DNA from: Artemisia argyi
Lineage: Eukaryota; Streptophyta; Magnoliopsida; Asterales; Asteraceae
Assembly (NCBI GenBank): GCA_030686995.1
Contig: CM060709.1
Span: forward strand, 270,867,913-270,931,912
Direction: 5' to 3'
DNA length: 64,000 nucleotides
Below are positions 50,821-62,891 of the stretch, one piece after another (position 1 is the stretch's first letter; the number at the start of each line of letters is the position of its first letter). The notes under the pieces are model-generated. The model ran no database searches. It was not told where the DNA came from and saw only the letters and a program-made list of their open reading frames with translations. Position numbers and translations under genes: made by a program.

Positions 50821-51912
50821 TTTGCTAAACCCTTAGAAATTGATCTAACGGTTGAGATTGAGCGATGATTTTATGATGGGAGTTTTTTGGACGGTTATGA
50901 TTGAAGGTGATGATTCGGTTACCAAAAAAGTGCGAGAATGTGATAAATAAAACTTTTTGAATTCTTGGTGGAGTTGCATTGGTGTCCCTAGTGTTTTATC
51001 AATTTGTGTTTTGGGTCCTTTTAAGTATTGGTGTTGATCGGGCCGTGTTCGAATTGACGAGTTTGGGTTGACAAGTTGGCAGGTTCAAATATCTTAACTC
51101 AAACTCGATTTTTTTAGTTAATCGTGTTGAGAAGTTCAAGTTTAACTTTAGCACTTTAACAGTCGCATTAAGGTTGGTTTGTGGGCGAAAAATATAACAA
51201 ATAAGATTCTCTTAATCCGGTCGGTCAACATAAGATTAAGTCTTAAACATAATTCTACTTAGGTTGTCTATCGTTTTACTAATAAATTCTCATGATATTA
51301 ATACCGAATTGTTATAGACAGACAACGCGAAATTCATCAAGTCAATAGATCCTTTCGACCTACTTCTATTACAATGACAAATCAACCGATAAATAATTAT
51401 CCAAGCAAAACAACATCAAGCATATAGGCTATATAGTCGCAAGAACATATCCATAATATCACATCTTATCACATTTCAAGAAACACATATACAAACAGTA
51501 TGCAACTACTTCATAATCATAGAAACACAGCACGAAATATACTTAATAAATTCAGTAGTAATCATATTAGAAGAGTAATAGAATTATACTAAAGTTTACA
51601 AGAGTGATACGTTGAATACAAGTTTACACTACGAAAACTAACTAGCACAATACCCATAATACTAACTCCTACGGTCTCGAGCCCTTAAGGTATTGTCACT
51701 ACACTTCTGGAAACGAGAAAGACACAACCAATTTGTCCAAAATGGTGCTGATTATGTGAAATGGTAAATTAGGATGAACTTAGCGTGAGTTTTATCCTAA
51801 CACCTTTGTATCTTTATCCTCTTTATTCTCTATGTTAAAGTGAGGTTGGGGTATGTTAAATAAGCTTTAAGGACACCAAAGAACGTGTAAAGGAAGTGTT
51901 GGGAGGCATATG
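50821..51912. other. Upstream region of the YTH gene; no gene recognised
   Basis: AT-rich intergenic sequence between the YTH leader and the small LTR element; no open frame of note. It probably includes the YTH promoter. Confidence 0.45.
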
Positions 51913-52238
51913 TGTTGATGCATAATCTGGCGCGGACTGATTCAACGACTCTCCTTGGGCCGTTAGTCGTCTTCATAAGCCCTGAGTAGACCTGTCAACA
52001 AAGAGAACCCGTTAGGAGTGGACCCGAGGTCGTAGCCCCGGGATCCACCTCCGACGGTCAAGTTAGTATCGATGCGCGAAGCATATTAGAATTAGGTTTA
52101 GGGTAACCTGTTGTATTCTGTGGTGAATGGAACCCCAGCCCTATATTTATAAGGCATGAATTAGGGTTTAGGCATAGAGTGGGCCGCTGTCTGCCGGGCC
52201 TGGCCCATGTAGGGTCCAGTCCGGACCATACGTCCACA
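51913..52238 (-). mobile_element. 3' LTR of the TRIM-like element
   Basis: Adjacent to the polypurine tract at 52239-52253. It differs from the other LTR at three readable points (GAGGTCGTAG, GCGAAGC, ATATTTATAAG). Confidence 0.92.
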
Positions 52239-53960
52239 AGCCCCCCAAGTTTAGTATGACATAGCGCGTGCTATGTTATGCTAAACTTAAGTTCTGTTCT
52301 TGGCCGCGTAGGCCCAATCAACCATGACGACATGGCCCGTGTGTGCGCAACTTGTGTGCACATGGGACGAACCATACTGCGCAGCCCAAATGCGACAGTG
52401 CGCACTGGGAATACGATTGTGATTGTCTCACAATGGCGAAGGTGGATCTCGTATGCTGCATCCTGGGTAAAGGCGTACCTTTTGTACCAGTAGCGATGCA
52501 ACATGGTGCGACAGAAGACGTGCTTTTGTGGCAGAAGTGCGCGCTGTGCGCGACAAAGATGCGCGCTGTGCGCAATAAGGATGTGCGCTGTGCGCGACAG
52601 AGGTGTGCGCTGTGCGCGAACATTACATTCGTCTTTACAACCGACAGAGGACGTCTCCCCTGCGGCAAGATGGTGCGAATATTTAAATCCGTCTTTGTAC
52701 CGGGCTTGCAATACCTCTTACGTACGATCTGCTTCCAAATATGCCTGCGTGACTTGTACGGAAACAATGGTAGTATATGCGCTGGTAGCCCCCCAAGTTG
52801 GATGATACTACTCTTGTAGGAGCATTTAACTTAGTTATTCAAATCCTGAAAAACACTTAATGCAAATATTAGAAGTATATGTCGCGAATCGCAACATATA
52901 AATCCTAATGAGGTAAAAGATTAGCGCGTAGCAAAAGTATAGCACATAGTATATATAATTAATGTATAAAAGAAGTAGCAGTGCGAATTACACCTATCGT
53001 GAGGTTTTACAAACTATATAAGAAAAGTAGCATGTAGCTAATCTGCGAACGCAGTGCGCTCATGGCAATTTATTGATTTTTTATTATAGTAAAAACAATG
53101 GCGCGGATGGACGTACCATGACCGCGACTAATAGTTTCGCACGCACAGACGTAGATGGATATATCATGACCGCATAGGCTCTAACGTTTGTGGATGATCG
53201 CAGATGAACATAACATGTCCACGGCTTTTGTCTCGTGCGCTCATGGCGATTGACTAGCATCGTGGTTTTTGTTCGTGCGCTCATAGCGAATGTCCATTGC
53301 GAAGATGTTCGGACGCATGGCCTAATGCGGGTAGATTTATCGCGACTGTGCTGTTCGCGTCTAAAAGATAAAGTAGGTTTGATCGTGCGGACATAATGCG
53401 CTCATAGCGATAGATAAAATCGTGTTTATCAAGGTTAAAGATTTATGTAAAACCTTCTAAATATTTAAAAGATAGCATATCTTAAAAGATATGTACCAAA
53501 AAATATGGATATATCTCCTTAAAGTTTAGAAAATGTTGGTAATATGTTATTACCAATTTAAAAGGATCAAAATACGTAAGTATTAAAATATTGGTAGGTG
53601 GTTGATATTCGCAAAACGTAAGTATTAAAAACGTTTTATCAAATAAATGATCAACCATCTCATGTCTAAGGCCCATATTGGTAATATGTTATTTTAATAT
53701 GAAAGTGATATTAAATATGGGTAATATTGGAATAATTAATAGCAGCATGTAAACTTGTACGAGATTCAAAACGTAATGATGAGAACTTGTACCCCATGTG
53801 CAACCGAGTATCTTTAATAAATTTGTACGAGATTCAGTGAAGCCAATATTCAAATCTTGTACACGGTGAATAGAGAAATCCTTTTTGCCGTGTACGGCTT
53901 TTGAACTCGATGTGAGAGCACGACACTTGTCGTAGCCGGGTCCCACGGATGGCGCCAACT

Positions 53961-54286
53961 TGTTGATGCATAATCTGGCGCGGACTGATTCAACGACTCT
54001 CCTTGGGCCGTTAGTCGTCTTCATAAGCCCTGAGTAGACCTGTCAACAAAGAGAACCCGTTAGGAGTGGACCCGAGGCCGTAGCCCCGGGATCCACCTCC
54101 GACGGTCAAGTTAGTATCGATGCGCGGAGCATATTAGAATTAGGTTTAGGGTAACCTGTTGTATTCTGTGGTGAATGGAACCCCAGCCCTATATATATAA
54201 GGCATGAATTAGGGTTTAGGCATAGAGTGGGCCGCTGTCTGCCGGGCCTGGCCCATGTAGGGTCCAGTCCGGACCATACGTCCACA
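53961..54286 (-). mobile_element. 5' LTR of the TRIM-like element
   Basis: Next to the PBS. On the minus strand a TATATATA TATA-like box is present about 95 bases inside. Confidence 0.92.
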
Positions 54287-54545
54287 ATATGATCGGACTC
54301 CAATGAATGTCAAGCTCATTTAAGAGCTTATCCATAACAGACATAAAAGTACGTCGAACTTCCTTTACAAGGGGTACTTCGCCCATTTACAACTCTTGGC
54401 ACCAAAACGAAAAATGTATATATTTATTTTCTTCATATGTGGTCGCTTGAATCAAGTCAATTCGAGCTCGTATGCTCAAGTTATGGCCAAAACAATAGAG
54501 GTGTGTATGGAGATCTTGTACTTGAGTTATTTCTACGTGTTTTAC
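54287..54545. other. No gene recognised
   Basis: Continuation of a copia-derived region; no readable frame. Confidence 0.4.
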
Positions 54546-54810
54546 TCATTTTCTTCCATGACACGTACCATAAAAGTACAGATAACGCATAAAAGAAATA
54601 TGTATAATTTGAGCATTATCAAAAGTCATCTTAGCTTCATTATTTTGGCCAAGTTTCTTTTTCTCATCATCTTTTAATTCTCCAAATGGTTTCTCCACTT
54701 CTAACTTTGTTTCCGGATCCTCCTCCACGAAAACAAAGTTACCATTTTTAGTAACCTCCCACTAGTTAATATCTTTAGACTTAACATAAGTCTCGAACCG
54801 GGTTTTCCAA
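54546..54810 (-). pseudogene. Copia gag fragment
   Basis: The minus-strand frame reads FETYVKSKDINQWEVTKNGN then VFVEEDPETKLEVEKPFGEL and DDEKKKLGQNNEAKMTFDNA, the conserved UBN2-type Gag of plant copia elements. Downstream it runs into unrelated sequence and a stop. Upstream the frame is broken near 54830. No LTR or PBS directly adjoins it. Confidence 0.75.
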
Positions 54811-55407
54811 AAACAAAAACCCTTTGGTTTTAGCAAATGTAGCATTTGCATAGAACACCCTTCAACATAGTCTTAGATTTGACAAATAGAAAATAGTCAC
54901 CTTGGGTTGCGGTTCACCTATGTATGACATAGAGCAAAAGGCAATTGCAAGTATTCTTACACAATTGGACGCCAAAGACTTAAAATTATTATAGGTATAA
55001 TATTTTTAATAAAAACATGTGAATCAAAAAGCGTGTACGAAGAAGCATGCATACATTCTTCGTAGCACAAGTTAAAAAAATAAAAATAATAAAAATAAAA
55101 TAAAATTAACTTAAGTGTACTATTGTTTTAATTATTTACATGTTTCAGTGTCCAATTTATTCTAATATGCAACCCTATGTGGATATAAAATAAATTAAGC
55201 ACAATACATAAATAATACTCATTACAATTAACCTTTTAAGCGTTTACAAAACCAGAGTAGGTGCACATTTTATCGTTGGATAACATTAAAGGTTAACCAA
55301 ACCGTAGAATGACACCCTCAAAAGGTTATAAAAACACAAATATAGTTTGCAAACATAAAAGCCTTTCTCTTAGGTACAACCCCTTGAGGAATATTGACCA
55401 CAATAGG
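54811..55407. other. No gene recognised
   Basis: AT-rich sequence, possibly the decayed leader of the copia element. Confidence 0.35.
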
Positions 55408-55823
55408 TGTAGGACCTTAGATATATCTTTATCACCTAAGATTATGATGTTAGAGAGAGATAGAAGAACTAGAGAGAGAAAGTAGAGAGAGAGAGTGGAG
55501 AGCACAATGTGAAATAAAACCTTTGATTAGCATGAACTCTCACCCTTCCTAACAAGCTTAGGAGGGTATTTATAGTCTTTACATTAGACCACCATCGGCT
55601 TTCTCTTGGGCCTTCTTTTGGGCCAAGCCATTAAGACTTTTACATAACCTTAATAAACTAGCATTTTACTAACTATTACATGAATATATTTAACTAACTA
55701 TTTGACTCAATAATGATCGTCACTTTTAATCCTAACAATCTCTCCCTAAGGGACGATCATTGAGATCTCTCTTTGATTACATAAATGATCAACACTTCAA
55801 ATGCTAACAATCTCCCCCTAAGG
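55408..55823 (-). mobile_element. Copia 3' LTR and polypurine tract
   Basis: On the minus strand TTAGGGGGAGATTG (55810-55823) is the usual copia polypurine tract, followed by an LTR starting TGTTAGCATTTG and ending near CTAAGGTCCTACA (55408). A second PPT-like copy CAATCTCTCCCTAAGGG lies at 55734-55750 inside it, so the exact LTR start is uncertain. The internal region that should lie to the right has been replaced by gypsy LTR sequence. Confidence 0.55.
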
Positions 55824-55828
55824 GTGAT

Positions 55829-56230
55829 TGATACGTGAGAATCGCACCAGGCTTTACCTCTCGAGGGATCTCGAGAAGCTTACAACCCCCACCAGGCAGT
55901 GTACCTGATTGTTGTAGTATAGTATAGTGACAAGTACCGGGGGATTGATCGTTCAAATCAGGAATAGTGTCGTTAGGATTGAAATTAATCTAACTAGGTC
56001 TAAAGGTGAAGGATGATTCTTTTTGTATTTTTATATTTTATGAAAAGCAAGTAAAAATCTCGGGTATTGGAAGGAGGGGCAGAATTAGTTGCTAATCAAC
56101 TAACCCAAAAGCTACTAATCAAACTAATGTGCAAGAAAAATAAACTAAGGTTCTACAAGATAAGTGAAGCATGTCTACCTATGATATGTTACTCCTTGCT
56201 AGCTATCCAATTCTACCTATTGAATTGTCA
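55829..56230 (-). mobile_element. Diverged Athila-like LTR fragment
   Basis: Starts TGATACGTGAGAATCGC and follows the start of the LTRs at 11214 and 20596 (CTCGAGAAGCTTACAACCC, GACAAGTACCGGGGGATTGA, AGGAATAGTGTCG) for about 300 bp, then less clearly. It is cut off by the next element. Confidence 0.8.
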
Positions 56231-56261
56231 CAAAATAGTGTTTTCCACATTTAGCTTGTAA

Positions 56262-57058
56262 TTCGGGGTCGAGCCAAGCTAGCGACTCGGTAAACAAAAA
56301 CAGTAGCATGCTTATAGGGTTTTCACCCTATGTGTGGGGGAGTTACCCCCACTGTGGTTACAAATAAAGTGAAAAAATAGTGTTTTCCACATTTAGCTTG
56401 TAATGTTGCCCTTTTACGTTCAAAGAGTCGGCATAATAGCCGGGACTTTGAATATTGAGGACAATATTCATCCTAAGTGTGGGGGGTATTTCGCTATTCT
56501 AGCGAATTTTATGACATTTTACTATCTAATACCCCCGTTTTTGGCAAAAATTAAAAAAAAAATTCACTGGTGCTTCAAAATTTTTGTGGTTATCAGTTCG
56601 CCATGTCTAACCGACAAAAGGATTGGCTAATCCAGGAGCAAACGGCTCTTGGTAAAGATATATCAAATCCGTTTACGGCTTGCAATTTGCCCAAAATTGT
56701 ATGGTACCTCAACTCGCCATATCCTAAAAAGCGAATGAGTTGGCTAGCCCGCAAAATTATGGCTTGTGGTAAAGGCAATGAAAAAACCATAATTGGTAAT
56801 CAGCTCACCAAGATGTTGACTTTGTCCATCAAGAGTTGGCTAGTCCAGAAGCAAACGGCTTTTGGTAAAGACAAATCAAATCCGTTGACAGCTGGTGGTT
56901 TGCTCAAAATCACATGGTTATCAGATGGACCATAGTTCTTACTTGAATCGATACATCTGGCTACTCCAGAAGTGATGGCTTTTGGTAAAGAGTTTAAAAT
57001 CCATTAAGTTTTCAAAACAGTTATTGCTAGGGACTAGCAATATTTTAGTGTGGGGGAT
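56262..57058 (+). mobile_element. 3' internal end of a LARD copy (left, partial)
   Basis: Nearly identical to 62891-63694, from GGGTCGAGCCAAGCTAGCGA to the polypurine tract GTGTGGGGGAT next to the LTR. Its own 5' part is missing. AATAGTGTTTTCCACATTTAGC occurs both at its left border (56233) and internally (56375), a possible trace of the rearrangement. Confidence 0.8.
56570..56935 (+). CDS. Repeated 121-codon ORF of the LARD 3' region, copy 1
   Basis: Encodes four degenerate units with W-L-[VAI]-x-[KE]-QTA-x-GKD-x-SNP-L/F-TA-like core (DWLIQEQTALGKDISNPF, SWLVQKQTAFGKDKSNPL). At DNA level the units are about 80-90 bp. It lies between the gag-like region and the polypurine tract, where Tat-lineage elements often carry tandem repeats. 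It is open here and in the second copy with one visible amino-acid difference (Asn/Ser). Whether it is translated is unknown. Confidence 0.4.
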   Translation: MLQNFCGYQFAMSNRQKDWLIQEQTALGKDISNPFTACNLPKIVWYLNSPYPKKRMSWLARKIMACGKGNEKTIIGNQLTKMLTLSIKSWLVQKQTAFGKDKSNPLTAGGLLKITWLSDGP

Positions 57059-60000
57059 TGATAAGTGCTCAAACACTCATCATTTCTGGTCAAATCTGAA
57101 CTGCAAAACATACAAAAACACTCAGAAATGCATCAAAATACTAAAAATATTTCAAAATTGTGTTTTATATGTTTTAGATGCAAAATGAGCAAAAACAGAT
57201 GAAAAACGTACAAAGTTTGCAAAATTGGCAGTTTCAGTCCCTCGACTTTCAAAAATTGACAAAAATAGTCCCTGAGCCCTTATTTTGAAATAAAAGTCAC
57301 CAAAGGTCCTTTTGAAATCATAAGTTGTCATATTTTGTCCTTTAGTGAAAAATTGGAAAAGTTTGGGAAAATTACAAAATTAGTCCCTGGAGTTTTAAAC
57401 TTTGGCAGATTTGGTCCCTAGTGGTATATTTTTGAAAGAAAAATCATTTTGGGTCCTTGGGAAATCAGAAATATCAATTTTAGTCCTTGGTGTGAAGTTT
57501 GAATAAATGTCAATTTTGGTCCCTCAAATTTGGCAACTTGTCAGATTTAGTCCTTGGGAACTTTGAAAAATGGAAAAATGCAAATTTGGTTTTTGGTTTA
57601 TTTGGTTCTTGGCATCATTAGTCCTTGTGAATACTTTGGAAATTTACGAAAACAGCCTTTGAACTTTCACATAATTACACTTTGGTCCTTGTGAAATAAC
57701 ACTAACCAAATGGACCCTTGATACTAATATAAACCCAAACCAAATCCACAACCTGGTCCATGTTCACCCCTGATCCACTAACCATTGGCCCAAAACCCCC
57801 ATAAGCCCAAAACTCCCACCCCTTTTTAATATATTAATCGGTCAACACCCCCAATCAAACTCCCCATTTTCTTCCCCTGTTTCCCTCCTCCTGTCTCCCC
57901 CCTCCTCTCAACTTCTCACCAAACCAAGCCACCCTCATTAATAATCCTTCACCAACCTAACCAACCCCCCCCCCCTCTCCTCATTTAATACTCTTACTAG
58001 TTCCACTCAACCTGCCAATTCCATTTTCCTGCCAAAATCATATAAACAGCCATGATCAAAAGGAATCATCTAAGGGTCACAATTCAAAGTGGGAAAGAAG
58101 GAGAGAGACTCCAGGACTTATATAAATGAAGAAAAAGAAGCAAAAGAGTGGCAGTTAGTTAGTAGTTAGTGTAGAAAATAGTTTTATTGTTTTTAAATGA
58201 ATTTCCTTTTTTATGTTTTAGAAACCTAGTTTTAATTGTAATCTCAAGTTTGGATTGTAATTTGGAAATTATTTGTACCAAGTATTATCAGTTCTTGTGT
58301 TGAATTCAGTATTTGGTAATTTCAAGTTAAAATTCAATTTTCAATTTAATCTGAGACTAGTAGTTGTTTATCATCTATTTATGTTCACTTTAGCTTATTC
58401 ATAAGTTCCTGTGAGTGTTTGAAGATTAAAAATCTGGTGCTACTCAGTTTCATACAAATTGGTAAAAATTCCAATAATTACTGAGTTAATTGGTTCATAA
58501 CATAAGAAAATGATAAGGGAGCTGATTCAGAATGGAATTGAGATGAATGATGGAGTTATATGGTATTAGTGCCTCAAGGGAGGTGTAGGTTTGTTATGAT
58601 TCTTGGCTCAGTACACCTTTGCTTGTAACCATTTGTAAGTCATAATCTTGCTATTTGCAATTTTTTTTGTTTCTGTTGTTATTCCTGTGGTGTTTTGGCT
58701 TATTTAGCTTTTATAACATTACTAGAATCTATTTCAAGCAAAAAATTGCAGGATTAAGGGACTGAACTCATAGTTGTAGTGTAGATTTAGTTTTAAGGGA
58801 CTGTTTGGGTTAACTGTTTCAGGGAGGTTTAGGGATTTAATTGTTGCTTAAAGTGGTTGCAGTAAGTTTGTTAAGGTTTAAGTAAGTATAATATACCATA
58901 AAACCCAGGCCTCATTTGCACAAAAGTCCAAATCACCAAGTCTCACCCTTAACAGTCCACTGTGTGGACTGTTGACACTAAACCTCCCCCCTCCCCATTT
59001 GACTTAAAATCAGTTCTAGTAGCATGAGTTTAGCATATTACAACTTAATATAACTAAATTAGTCCATAAAAGATCAATACAGGTTCAAGAAAGTCAACTT
59101 GTGAGTTTCATCAAAAAAAAAGTCAAAAGTTGCATATCAGATTTTTCCAAATATTGTAGGAATTTCTATGATTTTTGTGGTTTGAGTTAGACTCTGAAAC
59201 TTGTTCATACTTATACTCCCCCACCTTGGCTTCAAGAATCAGGCCTTGTTTTATTTTTGTGATTTTTCTGCTGGGCCCCACTGAGCCTCAAACACACCTG
59301 CAGGGCAGGGGGTTCCCCTGCATCAGCAGGTCACCACCCAACACCACCACTTTGGTGGTGGTTTTCTGGCCACCACAATGGTCCCATAGGCCCCATTCTT
59401 GGTTCTCCCAACCCCCCCTGGTAGGCTTCAAGGATTGACCAATCCTTTGACCTCAAACCTTGTGGACCCCACTTGGAATTGCCCCACAAATCTGTCCCAT
59501 TTTCAGTTTTGAAATAAGCAAACCAATTGCTTAATCTGATTTCTCAGCTTATTCTGTGGACCCTAGTTGCTTTTTCTAGCTTATTCAAGTTCAAATAACT
59601 TATTTAGACCTGAATCACCCATAGTGGGTCCTACTTAAGCCCATTTTAGCTTATTTTCTTATTTAGTCAACAAAAGTCAACTGTAGAGCTAATAAGCTTC
59701 CACAGAGCTTATTTTTAAGCTACAAAAAAGTTGTTTTTACACAGGTTTAATGTTTTTATATATAAAATAGATTTCTAAAAGAAAAATCAAGAAAAAACAA
59801 TTTAATAATAAGTGATAGTTTCTATTTAATATAATTTAAATTTTAATTTTCATTTTTAGATTTTTATTAAGTACTTGGTATTTTTATATTTTTATTAATT
59901 TCCTTTTATGTTAAAGTAATTTTAGTAATTTTCTCAGATTTTTATTTTATCATTTAGTAATTATTAGATTTAATATTAATAATTAATTAATAATTAAGTT

Positions 60001-60782
60001 TTAAATAGCATAATTAGTTTTTATTAAGCAAGACCTAGTTTTTATATTTTTCCTAGCTTTTATATAATATAATATAATTTTAGGAATTTTTCTAGAATTT
60101 TTGCTGTTCATTTTCTATTTTTTATAATTTAAAATAATTTAATTAGGTAATTAATATTTAATTAGTAATTAATTAATATAAAAATCACAAAAAGACAAAA
60201 ATACATATTTTTAGTTTTAAAATTTGTTTTTAGTTATTTTATAATTTTAGAAATTTTATTTTCACTTTTCTAGTATTTAATTAATATTATATTGTATTTA
60301 AGTTATTTAAATATTAATAATTTGTATTAAATAGTAATTAATTAATAATAATTAACTAAATAGTGTAAAAATTTATTTTCTTTTTCTAAAAATTTTCTTT
60401 TATATTTTAGTTTGTAAAAAAATCATTTTCACCCCCTGGGGGTTTTCAGAATTCAGTTTTCACGTTTTATTTTGTACGTTTACGTTATTTAAAACGTAAA
60501 CGTACGCGTTTTAAGTTTTAAACGTTTCTGGTTTTTCAAACCTTACAATCTTGTTCATATAGCTTGTTTAAGCTATTTCTTTGTAGATCCCTTAGTTTAA
60601 TCACTCTCAAAACTTTTCCTGTCCAAATTCACCCGATCACAAACCCGTTTGTTAACCATCACACCTCGTCGAGACATAACGACCCGGGGAAACCACTATA
60701 TTCCGCGAAGCATTGACTCTAAGCTGTTTGACCTTGTTGACCATCCTTTGGTCAATTTAGGTTGACCGTTTAGCATCAATCA
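57059..60782 (+). mobile_element. LTR of the LARD (about 3.7 kb)
   Basis: Starts TGATAAGTGCTCAAACAC after a polypurine tract and ends near TAGCATCAATCA before a PBS (60778 is an alternative end). It contains no gene. The first 600 bases carry a degenerate array of TAGTCCCT/GGTCCTTGG words; the middle (59740-60420) is extremely A/T-rich; the last 60 bases contain several TTGACC words. Very long LTRs are typical of some Tat/Ogre and LARD elements. Confidence 0.85.
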
Positions 60783-60787
60783 AATTT

Positions 60788-60805
60788 TGGCGCCGCTGCC
60801 GGGGA
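60788..60805 (+). other. Primer-binding site of the LARD
   Basis: TGGCGCCGCTGCCGGGGA, the Athila/Tat-type form, immediately after the LTR. Confidence 0.9.
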
Positions 60806-61075
60806 GGTGTGCGCGCTATTCTAAACGGTTTTGTGTATTAGTGAATCAGGATATACATCCATTGTATATTTACCACCCTTGTTCATATTATCTTCTTATT
60901 TTCATATAAAAACAAAACCGTTCATGAAAACATTTTAAAATCAGTTTTCAACGAATACAAATTTTCTTTTCTATTTGTACAAAATGTTTATTCAAAAACC
61001 CAAAAATATTCACCTTTACCCTCTCACATATTTGATTCTTCATTCCTTACCCTCTGTAAACCTTTGATTCTTTCT
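60806..61075 (+). other. LARD leader
   Basis: T- and A-rich untranslated stretch between the PBS and first ATG. Confidence 0.5.
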
Positions 61076-62891
61076 ATGTCGTATCCACACCATTGCGGTT
61101 GCCAATGGTGTGGTGGTCCTCATAATGGTGGGAATTGTCCCGGCTGTAGCATGTAGAGTCAGGAGATGGGTCTGTCTATAACCAAGCTCCCTATCCTTAC
61201 CATGATACATCTGATTCATCCTATCAGCCACCACATCATGAGATACTGACATATCTGTGTGAGTTTTGTGGTGGTCCTCACCAAGGATTTGAGTGTCAAG
61301 CTGGAAACACGTTTGTCTATGAACAGTTTTCCGGTGATGCTCAGAACTTTGGTTATGACCAAAACCCATACGATTCACCACTCCAGACTCAACAGTTTTA
61401 CTGTTGCGAGTGCTGTGGAGGTCCACACTCCAGCTCAGATTGTCAAACGGGGAATCCATATCCTTGTGACAATTTTGACACACCTTATCATGACCAACCT
61501 CCATAGTACCGAATGAATCAAGCACTTCTTCCAGAAATGCAAAATGTACTGGAATTACTTGATGAGCTTAAGGGTTTAGTTAAAGACTTTGCCCAAAGAC
61601 ATACTCATCAAAAATCCATGGAAGAATTGCTAGCTGAAGAGCAGGCTGCTAGAATAAATTCCCAAGATGCTTATGAAAAATCTGTTAGGGAATCAATTGC
61701 AAAAGAAAAAGCAGCCAAATCTAGCTCTCAGTTCCGTTTTATTCCTGATGACAGTGATGATGAAGATACCCTTGATATTCTTCAATTTTACAAAACTTCA
61801 TCAAGTTCATCAGTTGATACCCAGCAGTTGAGATTCCATCTCAAACAACTGCTATCACACCCGAGGTTCCCACTCACTCTTTGATCATGGGGGACGAGCA
61901 TCTTGACACTGTTCCTAAAAAGGAATCGGACGAATTCATAAAGTCTAGTGTTGAGAACCTTGTCCCAATCCCGAGAGAGTCACAGGGAACTTTTGATCAT
62001 GTGTGTGATATTCCTTCCTCTCTTGAGTGTTCAAACGATCATTTTGAGACTTTCTCAGATTTTAATGATGATTGTACATCTCATGGAGACATTGAGTATA
62101 TTGAGGCATCACTCCCACAGTCTGATGCTGATCCTCTTCTTGAGGAGTTCGCCGATGAACTTACTCACATCAATCCACTTTCATTAGAAGGTGATGATGG
62201 TCTCCTCGACTTTGAAGCCGATCTGGGAGAAATTGAAAGTCTCCTGTATCATGATCCGTCACTCACTTCTGATCCCAACAGTCCAATAGAGAATGATAAT
62301 CTCTTTGTTCCCGAAACTTTCAATACTACTCTCATCAATCCTCTATTTGAATTCGAATCTGAATTCACTTTGATTTATGATAATCCACTCTTTGATATTC
62401 AAAATGGGGATTGTGATGAGTCCACAATGGAACATGAATTCACAGATTCACATCTTGTGAATAATTCTCTTCATGAGAAGTTCTCCGGTGAACTCACTCA
62501 TCATATCATGACTCCTCCGGAGTTTGATAGCCCGGGGGGAGATGCACTCAATCATGAGGATTTGCAAATTCCCACCCACCCTCCCGGGATGTTTTTGAGC
62601 TTAACCTTTGAAATCCAAAATCAGGCTAATGAGCCTGCTCTCGAGGAAGAAAATCTTATCATGATTTTCTTCCTTTTCTTCACCTATAAGGTGACTTCTT
62701 ATCTTCTTCACTCCTTCGGGAATGAAGATACCATCTTTGATCCCGACATTTTCATGTACCATTATCTTGAGCCGGGATTATATCTCATCAGTGTGGAACT
62801 TTCACGTGCTTCAAATGTTTATCCAAACATCTTGAATGAAAGTCCGATTGAGATTGTCTCTTCCACATCATGCTTCACCAAGGACAAATGA
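61076..62891 (+). pseudogene. Gag-like protein with three zinc knuckles, broken
   Basis: Frame 1 (61076-61152) starts MSYPHHCGCQWCGGPHNGGN. A frame change then leads to 61153-61884, with two more CX2CX3HX4C knuckles (CEFCGGPHQGFEC, CECCGGPHSSSDC), a TAG at about 61504, and an Ala/Glu coiled-coil-like segment (EELLAEEQAARINSQ). Near 61830 the frame shifts again into an acidic region (MGDEHLDTVPKKESDEFIKS, many Asp/Glu/Ser/Pro) ending at 62891. Similar acidic ORFs accompany gypsy polyproteins in Asteraceae (recalled, unverified). No protease, RT or integrase is present, so the element depends on others. Confidence 0.6.

Larger units (their letters stand above)
51913..54286 (-). mobile_element. 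Complete non-autonomous LTR element (TRIM-like), TSD ATATG
   Basis: Two 326-bp LTRs (51913-52238, 53961-54286) start TGTTGATGC and end CGTCCACA. The flanks are ATATG on both sides (51908-51912, 54287-54291). By eye the LTRs differ at about three positions. On the minus strand the PBS TGGCGCCATCCGTGGGA (53943-53958) follows the 5' LTR, and ACTTGGGGGGCT precedes the 3' LTR as polypurine tract. The 1.72-kb interior has no gag or pol. It carries a degenerate 27-bp tandem repeat of GTGCGCTGTGCGCGA type (52536-52620), and the CCCCCCAAGTTGGATG sequence at about 52789 repeats part of the PPT region. Larger than classical TRIMs, so TRIM-like. Confidence 0.95.

Noticed and set aside
52271..52819. Several overlapping 100-158 codon frames on both strands
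   Set aside because: They overlap in a noncoding TRIM-like interior with a GTGCGC tandem repeat; compositional open frames, no retroelement motif.
60720..60770. W-box (TTGACC) cluster as a WRKY enhancer
   Set aside because: The words are at the 3' end of the LTR rather than upstream of a TATA box, and only a few are present; chance is likely.
61040..61525. 161-codon minus-strand frame
   Set aside because: Antisense shadow of the zinc-knuckle region, whose CX2CX3HX4C pattern is on the plus strand.
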